This document shows, piece by piece, positions 1 to 9,738 of a DNA stretch of 64,000 nucleotides. The notes beneath the pieces were generated by a model that saw only the letters and a program-made list of their open reading frames with translations, ran no database searches and was not told where the DNA came from. Each line of letters begins with the position of its first letter. The first letter of the stretch is position 1. Origin of the DNA: Jaenimonas drosophilae (Eukaryota; Euglenozoa; Kinetoplastea; Trypanosomatida; Trypanosomatidae); assembly GCA_030849065.1 (NCBI GenBank), contig JASAON010001618.1, forward strand, positions 39,266 through 103,265, in the 5' to 3' direction. Both the position numbers and the translations under genes were made by a program.

Positions 1-3000
1 CGGTGTGGTTTGCCTTTCCATGGAATCTGGTGCTGCCGTAACAATGTTTTCCATCGCCTGAAGTGCAAGCTGAAGATGGCCCTCCACCTTCACTGGGTTG
101 GGGTCGAAGAGAGTGAGCTGCGCCTCCACAAAGGTGATGAGGGCATGATAAAAGGCGTCGGGTTTCTCCACCACAAACTGTGGCTGAGAGACATAGAGCC
201 TCAAGTAGATACCACCCACCATGAGCTCACCATCATGAAGGGCGTACTGAAAGGCTTCCAGCTCGTCACTGCTGCTTAGTCTCGTTTGCGGATCAGGCGA
301 CGCCCACGCCGCACGTGCATTGCGACCCACAATGTCCAGCAGCTCTGCGCGGGTGGAGTTGTTCCAAAGAAAGCACGGACTCTCAGAGTTTCCATTGAGC
401 AAACGCAGCACTTCACGCTCACAGGCAGGTTTGCACTCCATCAAGTGACCAATATAGGGGGATAGCAAGACACGAAGTTGTTCCACGACCTCCGCCTGGC
501 GATGGGTTGACCGCCCGGAACCTTCGGGATGAAAACCCGCCAATGCACACAAGGCACCAACGGCCAGCACAGCCATTCGGTTATCCTGGCACTGGCGGTG
601 AAGGGAGGCATCCATGGAGATGCCAGAGTCCTCCACGGTGGGGTCGTAGCGAAACAGCAACTGGAGGAGATGCCAAACAGCTCCAGCAGATATCAGCCGA
701 TACTGAAGAAGCTGGCTTTCGGCCTCGGCTGTACATGCCTCCACACATGCGCTACACAAATCTGGAGCCTGTTTGCACGCAATACCCTTGGCGGTGAGAT
801 ACGTCACCTCTGGTTCGTAGGCCATACGTGTACGGCACTCATCCAACCCTCCACAAACCGCCAATGTCTTCATGCAGAAGTAGGCTGCACGCGAGGTTTG
901 ATCGGCATCTGTGGACGTCATTGTAACGTGGTGGAAGCACCGCTGAAGGAGGGTGGAGAGGAGGGCAATCACCCCTTCTTCCTGGAGCTCATCCGCGTTG
1001 AGGGGAACGTTGGACACGCTTTGATAGCTCAGCTCCACCAACAAGGTGGTGAGCTCCAGCCCGTTCTCCACAATATTCACGTCCTGCATCTCCTTGGCGA
1101 GTGCGGAGAAGAGCAATGCATAGCCAGGGTACTTGTAGCGCTGCAGTTCGTGCCCACACCGCTGAAAGAGAATACACTGAGACTTGAGAATCAGCCTCAT
1201 GTCATGCGCATCGCTCACCTCCACCTTGCTGCTGTGCTGAGCCGCCAAGAACTCATAGGCGGCCTGCACCCGTTCAAAGGTCTCGCGACCGTTTGGGTTC
1301 TTGTCGGGGTGAAACTGTGCCGCTCTCTGGTAGTAAGCCTTGCGGATGGTTGGGAGTGGCACCTCATGTGCAGCCTCGGCTGCTTCAAAGCCCAAATCTT
1401 CCAAGGCACGCTCACGTGTCATGGGAGCATCCTTTCGTCCTGCCTGCCGTTCTCGCCACACCGCCATCACATCACGAAGAAAGTGACTTGGATCCCTAAT
1501 GGGCCACTCTGGGTACTTCACCGTATCGCAGAGGTGGCGGAGGTAGTAGCCCGAGCAAAAGAGCTCCTGCTGAAGCACCTCGTAGGTGACGGGCACAATG
1601 GGGCAGTACTGGTACATGATGGTGTTGTTGGCCAGGAGCCTTGGGGTAAAGTCCGCCACATGACAGGCCAGTTTGCTCGCAAGTAGGCGCCGCATCTCCT
1701 TGTTCCAGATAGCCTCTGGGGTTTCCATGTCACTGAGGAGCAGCTCGGCAAACTTTTCTGGTCCGTGGTTGGACAAGTAGCAAATCATCGCGGGTGGAAG
1801 AAGTGGGGCAAGTACACTGGTGCGTACTGCCTCCTGAGGGCTCTCCGAGAGACGGAATGCTTGCCGGTGGTGTGCCATGTAGAAGACTTCACACATGGGT
1901 AGTACATCTGAGGCGGCGTACATGAGGGAGAAGAAGAAGTAGCCAGACAGATAGAGGCGGTTGAGACGCTGGTTGTCTGTCATGACGTGGAGCAACAGCC
2001 GGTGCACGCGGGTACAGACACACGGGTCAAAGGTGAGCAAGAGCTGCACAATGTGCGGAATAACGCTCGGGCTTCCCAAGAGCAACTTCACACGTGGTAT
2101 CGGTTGCATGACGGCCCCGTCCTCATCACGGGTAGGGTAGTGCTGGCACAGGACCATGAAGATGTCAAGAATGGTACACGTCACCTCCGTGAGTGATAGA
2201 ATGGCGGGATGGCCAGCTGCACAAATGCCCCAACGCAGCTGAGGAACCTCTCGAAGCTCCCTCCACCCGGACATGCCCTGCGCCCACACCTTGCTTCGGT
2301 CAGTGATGGCACCCTTCTGATACATGGACTTCAACTCGGTGTAGGATACAGGACTGGCACGTTGCCCATCCTTGTAGTAGTGCCACTCATTCTCCTTGGC
2401 CTGTATGTCTTCCAGGTTGCCGGCGTACTCAATGGCGGAGGACTGCATTGGCAGGGTTGGCCGATCAATGTGCAGCTGCGCCAGTGTGACGCTTTCGGCA
2501 AGGGTTTCCACGCCACGGCAGTCAAGGAGTTGTTTGGCATTGCTGCGCACAGTGAGAGCATAACGAAGAAATAGCAGCATCCGGTCACGGAACATGGGAT
2601 CGGTGGTGTCCTTCAGCATGGCCAGGAGGTAGCTGAGGTCATTGAACTGCCCAATCTTCTCGCCGTAGTGTTGGTAGAGTACAGCCATGCCGTGAAGGCA
2701 CTCCAGCCGTGTGCGGGTGTCACTTACGAGCAAGAATCGATGGTAGAGGTCATTGAAGAACTCTTGTGGGCGAGCAATGACGGGATTCTTGCATTCAAAG
2801 AGCAATCGTGGGTAGTGTTGGCCAACCTGGAGTTCATCCTTCAAGCTGGGGTAGGATACCTCAAACTCTTCACAGTTCCACGTCACGGGCAGCTCACTGT
2901 CAGAGGCAGAGAACTCCGCCCCGGAAGCAAACCGCTGGAGCTCTTGATCAATACTCTGCCTAAGTTCCTCACGTGTTGTTGCCGTCCAAATGAGGTCTGG

Positions 3001-5370
3001 CCGCATGTGGTCCTGCTTGATTTGTGTGAAGAACATCTCCCAATTCAAGGTGGGCTGAACCCGCAAGCGTCGCTCGCGCAGCTTCACCGCGGGTGTGGCT
3101 GGTGGAGTTGGTTCTTTGCCATCCGCTGAAGCTGGTGTACTCGCCTCTGGGGAAGAAGGAGGAGCAACAGGCTGCTCCGACGGAGGCAGCAGCTGAGAAG
3201 GGTGAAAGTAGGGCTTGAACCAGCCCTTCTTGCACTCCAGGAAACCGTCATCCATGGCCTTTACCGGCTTTTCCATCTCCATGAGTTGCTCCTCTACTGG
3301 GGCAGACCCCTTCTCTTGCAGAAAACTGAGCAGTGTGACGGGAACCATGCGCCGTAGAATGTCCTGCAGCTTGGTGTTCTTGTAGGCCCAGTAGGCAATC
3401 AACCTGCGTGCCAAATCGCGGTGGAGCCGATTGGTGGAGTACATGGCTGCGTTGAATTCCAGCAAAAAGCTGCCATCCCGCAAGGCGGACCGCTGAAGCT
3501 GCTTGAACTGATCCTCCGTCCCTTCCTCCAGCAACACACGCAGAAGTTGTCCTGCCAGGTATCGAATAGAGTCACAGGCATGGCTGAGCAAGTGAAACAG
3601 CTGCTTCCCCACAATCTCCATCAAGTCATGCAACACCCGTGAAAACACCTCCTCATCCGTGGTTGAGCTGTACGGAGGGCAAATGGCATACACCAAGAGT
3701 TGGAGGATGCTCTGCACTACAAGTGAAGATGCCTCCTCGCGCATGATGTCACGCAGCATGACCAAGAGACTTCGAACAAAGGCCTCTGCATGGAGGATGC
3801 GGTTTTTGTTGATGTATTCATGCTTGAGCTCATACTGGTCGTGGTGGGGTGCCATGATGGCGTTCAGAAACTCAAGGGCTGCAAAGGTTGTGGCGGTGTG
3901 CTGATGGTTCATCGCCTCCACGGCAAACAAGGCTGCGCTGCGGGCCAAGTCTGGCAATAGAGCAATGGAGCTGTAGGCCACGCGCGAAAGCACCAGACGC
4001 CGCAGAACGCGGAGGTGTTGCTCTACGGAGAACACATCCTCCGCTGTGGGGCGGCGATTCAGAACAGCAGAGAGTGCCTGAAACACAAGTTTCTCTCGGT
4101 TTTCTGAAAACATGCGGCCCCTGTTTTCAGCATAGCGCAGGCCCAGATGATCCACATTGGCGTTGAAGAACTCCTCCACCACCTCCGCCGTCACAGGCGG
4201 GGGCTTCCCACTCACTGACGGGTCCACCAGGCAACGCAGAAGAAGACCCTCCACCTCCTCCGTCACGGGAACCTCACAGGGGCCTACTCGCTTTCCATGA
4301 TCAATCGCCCTGGACACAATACACGCACTCAAGTTACCTGCTTCACGGCATCCTTCCACAAGGTGGGCCATGAACACGTCACGGAGTGGCAACGTGTAGC
4401 ATCGCACCTTGTGTGGGCTTCGAATCACGAGATGCATGCGTTGCTCATCCTCATCACTTCGGACAATCGCCTCCACCTGACGCAGCGGGTAGACGGAGGT
4501 GATGGCGTAGGTGGATGGATCACGTTCAACCAGAAAGCCAGACTCCGTGGTGCTCACAATCCGTGCCACCGCAGACTCATTCGTGTGTTTTCTGCTGATT
4601 TTGCTCACGGCAAACTCCATCAGTGGTGCAAGTTGGTCGAGCCGAATGCCATAGCGACGCTCAGAAAACTCCGTCACACTCAGTGGATCGCTGGCGCGCA
4701 AGAAGTGTTGGCCCGCTATCAGGCCAATGTAGCGCTGCGCACATCGACGTACGTATTCAATAAATTCCACGCGGCTATTCACGTCAAACAAGTGAAGACG
4801 TCCATCGGGCCCATACTGAAGGATGATCTTGTGTGCATCACTGCTCACATCTGCAATGGTGTTGAGGTGCATGAAGAGGTACCTCCCCACTACTTGGTCA
4901 CCTACGATCTGATCTACGCCACACGGCGTAACACGGAGAAAGCAGTGACGGCTGGAGTTATCCCAGGAGAGCTTCTTTGCCTGAAACATGTTGGATGAGG
5001 AGGTGTTGCTTCGCGCCCACGCTTCATCAAACAAGTGGCGGTTGGCCTGAAGATCAGATAGCAAGGCAAAGCGCTCCTCGGGGGTTCGGCAGCAAAAATT
5101 CATCGACTCTGACTTTCCGTGTTGGTTCAATACCGATACGGTGAAGTGGCAATCTGAGGAACCATCCGGCTGAACATCTCTCAACGTGCGGCCGTACATA
5201 AATCGGTTGGTTTCCTTGAAGAGTGTTTGCGGGTTGAGGGTGGCGATGGAGGTCTTCCCAATGGCGAAGATGCGTGTAAAGCGGCCCTTCCACGAGGTTT
5301 TGGTGACGGTGTACCTCGAGGTGAAATCCTGAGGTTCGCTCACTTCATGCTGAGCAGGGCGAGTGAGCAT
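1..5370 (-). CDS. DNAJC13: RME-8/DNAJC13-like endosomal J-domain protein (partial, C-terminus off the left edge)
   Basis: This frame is open for 1790 codons and runs off the window before its stop. The start is fixed: ATG at 5370, with an in-frame TAG 15 bases upstream. The N-terminus (KTSWKGRFTRIFAIG, about residues 27-41) matches the PH-like start of RME-8. Further on are a GYF-like segment (WFKPYF, near 715), the family block NWEMF at 776-780, an IWN repeat at 1221-1223, and a J domain with its HPD at 1354-1356. The order and spacing match animal DNAJC13 (about 2240 residues, J domain near 1300-1366), so roughly 450 residues are probably missing. RME-8 recruits Hsc70 to endosomes, where it acts on the retromer/WASH machinery and on clathrin; that role is known from the family and inferred here. 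An out-of-frame ATG 11 bases upstream of the start is discussed under findings. Confidence 0.93.
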   Translation of the reverse strand, partial: MLTRPAQHEVSEPQDFTSRYTVTKTSWKGRFTRIFAIGKTSIATLNPQTLFKETNRFMYGRTLRDVQPDGSSDCHFTVSVLNQHGKSESMNFCCRTPEERFALLSDLQANRHLFDEAWARSNTSSSNMFQAKKLSWDNSSRHCFLRVTPCGVDQIVGDQVVGRYLFMHLNTIADVSSDAHKIILQYGPDGRLHLFDVNSRVEFIEYVRRCAQRYIGLIAGQHFLRASDPLSVTEFSERRYGIRLDQLAPLMEFAVSKISRKHTNESAVARIVSTTESGFLVERDPSTYAITSVYPLRQVEAIVRSDEDEQRMHLVIRSPHKVRCYTLPLRDVFMAHLVEGCREAGNLSACIVSRAIDHGKRVGPCEVPVTEEVEGLLLRCLVDPSVSGKPPPVTAEVVEEFFNANVDHLGLRYAENRGRMFSENREKLVFQALSAVLNRRPTAEDVFSVEQHLRVLRRLVLSRVAYSSIALLPDLARSAALFAVEAMNHQHTATTFAALEFLNAIMAPHHDQYELKHEYINKNRILHAEAFVRSLLVMLRDIMREEASSLVVQSILQLLVYAICPPYSSTTDEEVFSRVLHDLMEIVGKQLFHLLSHACDSIRYLAGQLLRVLLEEGTEDQFKQLQRSALRDGSFLLEFNAAMYSTNRLHRDLARRLIAYWAYKNTKLQDILRRMVPVTLLSFLQEKGSAPVEEQLMEMEKPVKAMDDGFLECKKGWFKPYFHPSQLLPPSEQPVAPPSSPEASTPASADGKEPTPPATPAVKLRERRLRVQPTLNWEMFFTQIKQDHMRPDLIWTATTREELRQSIDQELQRFASGAEFSASDSELPVTWNCEEFEVSYPSLKDELQVGQHYPRLLFECKNPVIARPQEFFNDLYHRFLLVSDTRTRLECLHGMAVLYQHYGEKIGQFNDLSYLLAMLKDTTDPMFRDRMLLFLRYALTVRSNAKQLLDCRGVETLAESVTLAQLHIDRPTLPMQSSAIEYAGNLEDIQAKENEWHYYKDGQRASPVSYTELKSMYQKGAITDRSKVWAQGMSGWRELREVPQLRWGICAAGHPAILSLTEVTCTILDIFMVLCQHYPTRDEDGAVMQPIPRVKLLLGSPSVIPHIVQLLLTFDPCVCTRVHRLLLHVMTDNQRLNRLYLSGYFFFSLMYAASDVLPMCEVFYMAHHRQAFRLSESPQEAVRTSVLAPLLPPAMICYLSNHGPEKFAELLLSDMETPEAIWNKEMRRLLASKLACHVADFTPRLLANNTIMYQYCPIVPVTYEVLQQELFCSGYYLRHLCDTVKYPEWPIRDPSHFLRDVMAVWRERQAGRKDAPMTRERALEDLGFEAAEAAHEVPLPTIRKAYYQRAAQFHPDKNPNGRETFERVQAAYEFLAAQHSSKVEVSDAHDMRLILKSQCILFQRCGHELQRYKYPGYALLFSALAKEMQDVNIVENGLELTTLLVELSYQSVSNVPLNADELQEEGVIALLSTLLQRCFHHVTMTSTDADQTSRAAYFCMKTLAVCGGLDECRTRMAYEPEVTYLTAKGIACKQAPDLCSACVEACTAEAESQLLQYRLISAGAVWHLLQLLFRYDPTVEDSGISMDASLHRQCQDNRMAVLAVGALCALAGFHPEGSGRSTHRQAEVVEQLRVLLSPYIGHLMECKPACEREVLRLLNGNSESPCFLWNNSTRAELLDIVGRNARAAWASPDPQTRLSSSDELEAFQYALHDGELMVGGIYLRLYVSQPQFVVEKPDAFYHALITFVEAQLTLFDPNPVKVEGHLQLALQAMENIVTAAPDSMERQTTP

Positions 5371-5772
5371 CTGGTACGCATCAAACTACTTGTGTGTGTG
5401 TGTGCGTGTGTGCGTACTGCCCGAAAACAAGTCACCCCTGGTACTCCCCTAATCCAATGAATAGCTGTGGTGTACTGCAACACGTGTGTGCAGTGAACCT
5501 AGTGCAAATTAAGATGTAGATGTTACAGCAACAACAACAAGCGAAGGCAACAGCGATATGGCCCAGCAATCACACGTCATGATACATTCACACGCTTCAT
5601 CACAAGTAGGGGCCAGAGGCCACAACTTCTCTCAGTAACCAATGAACGAACATGAAAAAAAAAATTTGAGCGCCATGAAAGACGCAGATGTGCTGTATAC
5701 TTCACCGTAGCACATCAGGAGCGGGGGGGGGGGGGTTATTGAAAAAGTAACAGCAACAACAAAAAAAGGAAA
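5371..5772. other. Spacer between the DNAJC13-like gene and the 223-residue gene
   Basis: No gene is seen. It holds a TG run at about 5391-5415 (CA on the coding strand, possibly serving as the weak pyrimidine tract for the downstream gene), an A-run at 5655-5664, a 13-base G-run at 5723-5735, and a CAA repeat near 5751-5763, just after the upstream gene's stop. Confidence 0.7.
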
Positions 5773-6444
5773 TTAAACAAAACAAGCTGACCGAATCACT
5801 TCACCGTTGAGACTGGATAGCATGGTGCACACCGCTGCCACATCATGATCTCGAATCACGAGAACACCGGTGGAGGGGTACAAGTTTAATCCAAATACGG
5901 GATGCTCAATCATACGGCATCCTCCTCCTGCTCCCGCGACGAGCACCGAGTGAAAGGAAAAGAACTGCTCGATGGCATCACCATCACAGAAGGGCGTGGG
6001 CCCACGAGCGGTGTTGATGGGGAGCCCCGTTGCAGGGTCCGGCCAGTCCAGAAACAAGTGCTGTGGTGCCGAGTTCTGCGATGGGTGGAGCAGCACACGT
6101 ATACGGTTCATGAATTCAAAGAAGATGTCGCGGCTGATGTCTTTCCACTCATGTGCGTTGGTTGAACCAGCAATGATGTGTGATGTGTGATCCACACCCA
6201 GACAGTCACCCGCTGCCGGCTCCTCCTCCACATACTTGCCCTCACTGGTCTGAAAGACAAAGAGCAGGTAGTGACCCCACACGTCACCGGGGTGAGCACG
6301 CACGAAATCTGCCGAAGCAGGAAAGACAGGTACGATGTTCTCTCGGGTGAAAAACTTACGGCATCGCATCAAGTGGAACTCCACAGGTGCTCCATCCACT
6401 GAACAGTTGCCAGATAGCAACGGTGTGCGGTACGAAGACGTCAT
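5773..6444 (-). CDS. Conserved-looking protein of unknown function, 223 aa
   Basis: This is a complete frame with an ATG at 6444. I do not recognise a family. The protein has no obvious membrane segment, coiled coil or low-complexity tract. It is rich in aromatic residues and looks like a single compact globular domain, probably alpha/beta. Stretches such as WGHYLLFVF and HLFLDWPDPATGLP look like ordered core. It sits in the same directional array as its neighbours, and its lack of low complexity argues that it is a real gene. Upstream, a polypyrimidine tract on the coding strand (plus positions 6665-6692) could serve its trans-splicing. Confidence 0.75.
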   Translation of the reverse strand: MTSSYRTPLLSGNCSVDGAPVEFHLMRCRKFFTRENIVPVFPASADFVRAHPGDVWGHYLLFVFQTSEGKYVEEEPAAGDCLGVDHTSHIIAGSTNAHEWKDISRDIFFEFMNRIRVLLHPSQNSAPQHLFLDWPDPATGLPINTARGPTPFCDGDAIEQFFSFHSVLVAGAGGGCRMIEHPVFGLNLYPSTGVLVIRDHDVAAVCTMLSSLNGEVIRSACFV

Positions 6445-6977
6445 GGTGTGACAGAGGATGAACTAGAGCGCTGCTTGTTGTTCTTGTTTTTTTATTTGTT
6501 TTTTTGGAAATATTGGAGTGTGAGTAGTTCCTACGAATATATATCAAGTTAGTTCTGTTCCCTGTTACCAGAAAGTCAGAAGCAAACTATGTTTCGTTGA
6601 TTTCTGTACCGAGTCCCGCCACCAACCAAACTTCACGTGAAGTCGGGAACCTACATGGTTGTGTAGAGAAGAAGGTGAAAAACCAAGATGAGGTGTTCAG
6701 ATAGAATCTGTTCTTGTCATGGCATTGTCTTGTATGTGTGCGAACACAGCAGAATCACCATCTTCTCGCTATCCGTACCCTCACTGGCACGGTAAATGAA
6801 GAAAGTATAGCACGTACTTACCTACACGCCCTAACACACACGTGGCAGCTTCACGTCCTACTGCCGAACCTTTGCACCTTCCGTCACGACGCAAACGCAC
6901 CCACACAGACCCAAGGAATCGCATTCACACTACCTAAACGCTAAAGACAACTCCTTCCACTACGGAGGAGGGCACTA
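6445..6977. other. Spacer, mixed 5' and 3' untranslated sequence
   Basis: No gene is seen. The notable elements are T-runs on the plus strand at about 6487-6511 and a purine-rich stretch at about 6665-6692. The latter reads as a polypyrimidine tract on the coding strand and is a candidate trans-splicing signal for the 223-residue gene. Short frames here are not convincing. Confidence 0.65.
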
Positions 6978-7856
6978 CTAGTACCCAAAGCCGCATCGCC
7001 GACCGTGGCGTGGTGCTAGGAAGGGCTGAAGCAGTGAGAATGTGCCAAAGGTCACTGCCATCATGGGCACCTCCTTCAACAGAGTTGCCCCAAGCCCACG
7101 GCAGAGTGCAGAATCGTGAATGACGGTCTGCAGGTAGGAGTGGGCGCTGTATGGATAGCACACGGTTGAGGCTACTGCAGCAGCGGCACCGCCAAGACAT
7201 CCATGAACGGCTGCTGTGGTGAGGTAGTTCTGTTCCATTCTACGTTCTTCTTCTGCATAGGCTAACCCATCTCCGCTCGGCACCACGGAGTAGGATGATG
7301 GTGCTGCTAAGGGAAGATAATTGCGCTCGGTGAAGCGCCGCATGCCTTCGAAAACCGTGAATAGCACGCCAATGTACAGGGCATTGGCGATGAGGTTAGG
7401 CTGGCAGTACCAAAACTGGAGGATGGTCTTGTTCTTCAGGTTGCGAATAACCTGCTGAGCGGGATGGCCAGTGCGAAGGCACTCATCCGCCACGCGGGAG
7501 ATGGGATTGCAGATCAGCCGCATGTTCAGACCGGCCAGTGAGCCCACCAAGAAGGTGGCCATCAGCTTTTTAGATGGGTCACTCTCCTTACCCTTGAGGG
7601 CGCGGGATGCCGTGGAGCAGTACATCATCATGAGCAGACCATACTGAGGCATGCGCCGCCAAATGGCCTGCAGGGCCCCCTTGTTTCCTCCCTGGTCAAA
7701 TGGAACAACTACCGCGCGGCCAACGGCACCAGCGACGGCACCTGAGATGAACGTTCCTGGATCGGTGAAGGTTCCAGGAAGTCCTGTCTGAATCTTCCAG
7801 ACGGTATACACACCCCAGGTCAGCTGCGCATACGCGTTGGTCACTAGTTCAAACAT
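6978..7856 (-). CDS. Mitochondrial carrier family (SLC25-like) protein, divergent
   Basis: The protein has 292 residues, the normal length for a mitochondrial carrier. It has three repeats, each with a small-residue helix leading to a proline: GAVAGAVGRAVVVPFD (Pro52), SLAGLNMRLICNPIS (Pro118) and GGAAAAVASTVCYPY (Pro235). These correspond to the odd-numbered helices with the carrier motif PX[DE]XX[KR]. Only the first keeps its acidic residue; the second and third are degenerate, so this is a divergent carrier. The family moves metabolites or nucleotides across the inner mitochondrial membrane; the substrate cannot be read from the sequence. The start is the ATG at 7856. Confidence 0.82.
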   Translation of the reverse strand: MFELVTNAYAQLTWGVYTVWKIQTGLPGTFTDPGTFISGAVAGAVGRAVVVPFDQGGNKGALQAIWRRMPQYGLLMMMYCSTASRALKGKESDPSKKLMATFLVGSLAGLNMRLICNPISRVADECLRTGHPAQQVIRNLKNKTILQFWYCQPNLIANALYIGVLFTVFEGMRRFTERNYLPLAAPSSYSVVPSGDGLAYAEEERRMEQNYLTTAAVHGCLGGAAAAVASTVCYPYSAHSYLQTVIHDSALCRGLGATLLKEVPMMAVTFGTFSLLQPFLAPRHGRRCGFGY

Positions 7857-8316
7857 GTTGGATGATGATGATGATGATGCTTCTTTTCAACGCACGAACT
7901 GACAGACAACAACAACAAGATCCTAGCTGCCGCTAACTTGTCTGGCTCTCTTCTAGAGGGAGTGATGCTAACCTAACTTCTCCTCTTCTTGCAAAGCTGA
8001 GGGACGAAGACTGACTGTTTCTTGTAAATGACAGCAAACATGAGAAAAGTGAAGCTGCAGTTGTGACCAGCGAACCACACAAGACAACACCTGAGAAAAG
8101 CATCTGTGCTGAAGCGTACGGGTGAGGGGGGGGGGAGTGTTGCGTCTTCACTTATGAAGTTACGAGCAAACAGCATGAATGCCAATTACACGAATGTGTG
8201 TGTTGCAAGCAATTATGGTTATCGGCAGCACGCGTAGTATATAAAAGAAAAGAAGAGATGGTGGTGGTGGCGGTGGTGGCTCTTCCGTCGTGGGGTGTGT
8301 GTGGCCAGTGGCTGAC
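7857..8316. other. Spacer with simple repeats
   Basis: No gene is seen. It contains a GAT repeat directly upstream of the carrier start (7861-7879), a CAA repeat (about 7906-7917), a 9-base G-run at 8126-8134 and a GGT-type repeat at about 8259-8280. Confidence 0.65.
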
Positions 8317-9408
8317 TTAGTTCACCTGTCCTTCACCATCGTAGCCCTTTGGATGAAGCTTATTGCTTCGCATGCTCACCTTGAGCTGGTGGCTCAGGAA
8401 CTCTGCCCCACTGCGACGGATCTGCTTGGCCTGTTCGCGGTTCTGCTCCGCCATGATTTGGCGCTGCTCCTGCTTGGCAACGGCAAGTGCCTCGGACTCA
8501 CTGGCTAAAATGGTGAGACGCTTCTCGCGGTGGTCCTCTGTTTCGCGCGGGCGGGCGCGTGGAACCTGCTCCTCTCGCTTGATGAGTACCCGCTTCTTGT
8601 CTGCTGAGTCAATCACCAGCTCTCCGTTGCTCGCTCCGTCAAGCTTCACTGGCTTGACGTCATTGGAATCCTCCAGCTTGCAGGAGTAGAAGTCCTGGTA
8701 CTCCACAGAGAGAACAAGATGTTGGTGATGCATCTCACGCATGTGGTCGCGGAGGGAGTCCAAGGAGGCTACGGGACGAGTTTTTTCGTTGCACACAATG
8801 CACATGAGTCCATTCACCTTGCGTGCAAGGTAGCTAAGCAGACCAGGAACATCCGTGCATGCGTCCAGCAGTGGGATGGAGAAGTTGTGGATCTTGGCCA
8901 TGTGCATCACGTTGGCATCGGTGGAGGAGCAGAGGAAGCCACAGAACATGCAACGTGTTTCAGTGGCATCTTCGTCGCGGTCCTCCACGCTGACCTTGGG
9001 CCCATTTGGCTTTCCACCCGCTCGTGCATCGGAGGTGCGCTTTGCTCGGTGACGGCGATGCAATCCAATCGCTGCACTTCCTAGGGAGGTCATGGTAAGC
9101 ATACTGGCAGCCTCGGAGTCGCGATTAATGATGCGCTGCTCCTTCTTCATGAGATGAGCCGTGGAACGAACGTGGGTCTGCAAGGTCTGCACCGACCGAA
9201 ACACCTTCTTGCACAGAGTGCATGAAAACATGGGGCCACGGCCATCTCCTTCCTCTCCATCCACTTCCTTCCCCGCATCGTTTCCGGCGAGCGGCCGCAG
9301 TCCCTCCACACGTCGTCGGACGTTTGTGAGATGAATCTCAGAGTTGTAGTGCTCGCGGAGTGCGGCACCATCGGCCAAGTCCACATTGCAGGTGCCACAA
9401 CGAGACAT
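8317..9408 (-). CDS. REI1: REI1/ZNF622-like cytoplasmic 60S subunit maturation factor
   Basis: This 363-residue protein carries four C2H2-type zinc fingers in the order and spacing of yeast Rei1/Reh1 and human ZNF622: C4/C7/H20/H26, C63/C66/H79/H85, C153/C156/H169/H174 and C203/C206/H222/H227. The third is followed by the family-typical helix ending in KIHNFSIP. The basic, helical C-terminus is the part that in yeast Rei1 inserts into the nascent peptide exit tunnel. The family recycles the Arx1/Alb1 shuttling factors from pre-60S particles in the cytoplasm. The start is the ATG at 9408, immediately before the first finger. Confidence 0.9.
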   Translation of the reverse strand: MSRCGTCNVDLADGAALREHYNSEIHLTNVRRRVEGLRPLAGNDAGKEVDGEEGDGRGPMFSCTLCKKVFRSVQTLQTHVRSTAHLMKKEQRIINRDSEAASMLTMTSLGSAAIGLHRRHRAKRTSDARAGGKPNGPKVSVEDRDEDATETRCMFCGFLCSSTDANVMHMAKIHNFSIPLLDACTDVPGLLSYLARKVNGLMCIVCNEKTRPVASLDSLRDHMREMHHQHLVLSVEYQDFYSCKLEDSNDVKPVKLDGASNGELVIDSADKKRVLIKREEQVPRARPRETEDHREKRLTILASESEALAVAKQEQRQIMAEQNREQAKQIRRSGAEFLSHQLKVSMRSNKLHPKGYDGEGQVN

Positions 9409-9738
9409 GATTGCTGAATGCTGGATGAGGCAAAGAGGACGGTGTGGGTGGTATTTGCCCTAGTATTCCTACTCTAACAAGAACAAGAAAGGAAGAACAT
9501 CACAAGAATATGAGCAGTAGCACGTCTTATTGTTGTACATCTGCTATTTGACGTGGGGGGGGGCACACACCACTAAACGTGGCCATGACGTTAGCAACGA
9601 AGCGCAACAAACACAGCTCCACTCATCTGGCTGTTTATTCAATGCACAGAGAGCTCGAATTCTCTCTTCCATGCAAACCCGTACACATCCAACGAAGCAG
9701 CAACGCCCACGTGTGCGGCCATGACGGACGGCTCTGCA
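9409..9738. other. Spacer
   Basis: No gene is seen. A 9-base G-run (C on the coding strand) lies at 9555-9563, about 150 bases upstream of the REI1-like start, and may be part of its splice-acceptor polypyrimidine signal. Confidence 0.65.

Noticed and set aside
529..1686. A 385-codon open frame on the plus strand
   Set aside because: It is antisense to the DNAJC13-like frame, whose J domain, HPD and IWN motifs are unmistakable. It arises from the codon bias of the real gene.
4297..4998. A 233-codon plus-strand frame
   Set aside because: It is antisense to the N-terminal part of the DNAJC13-like gene.
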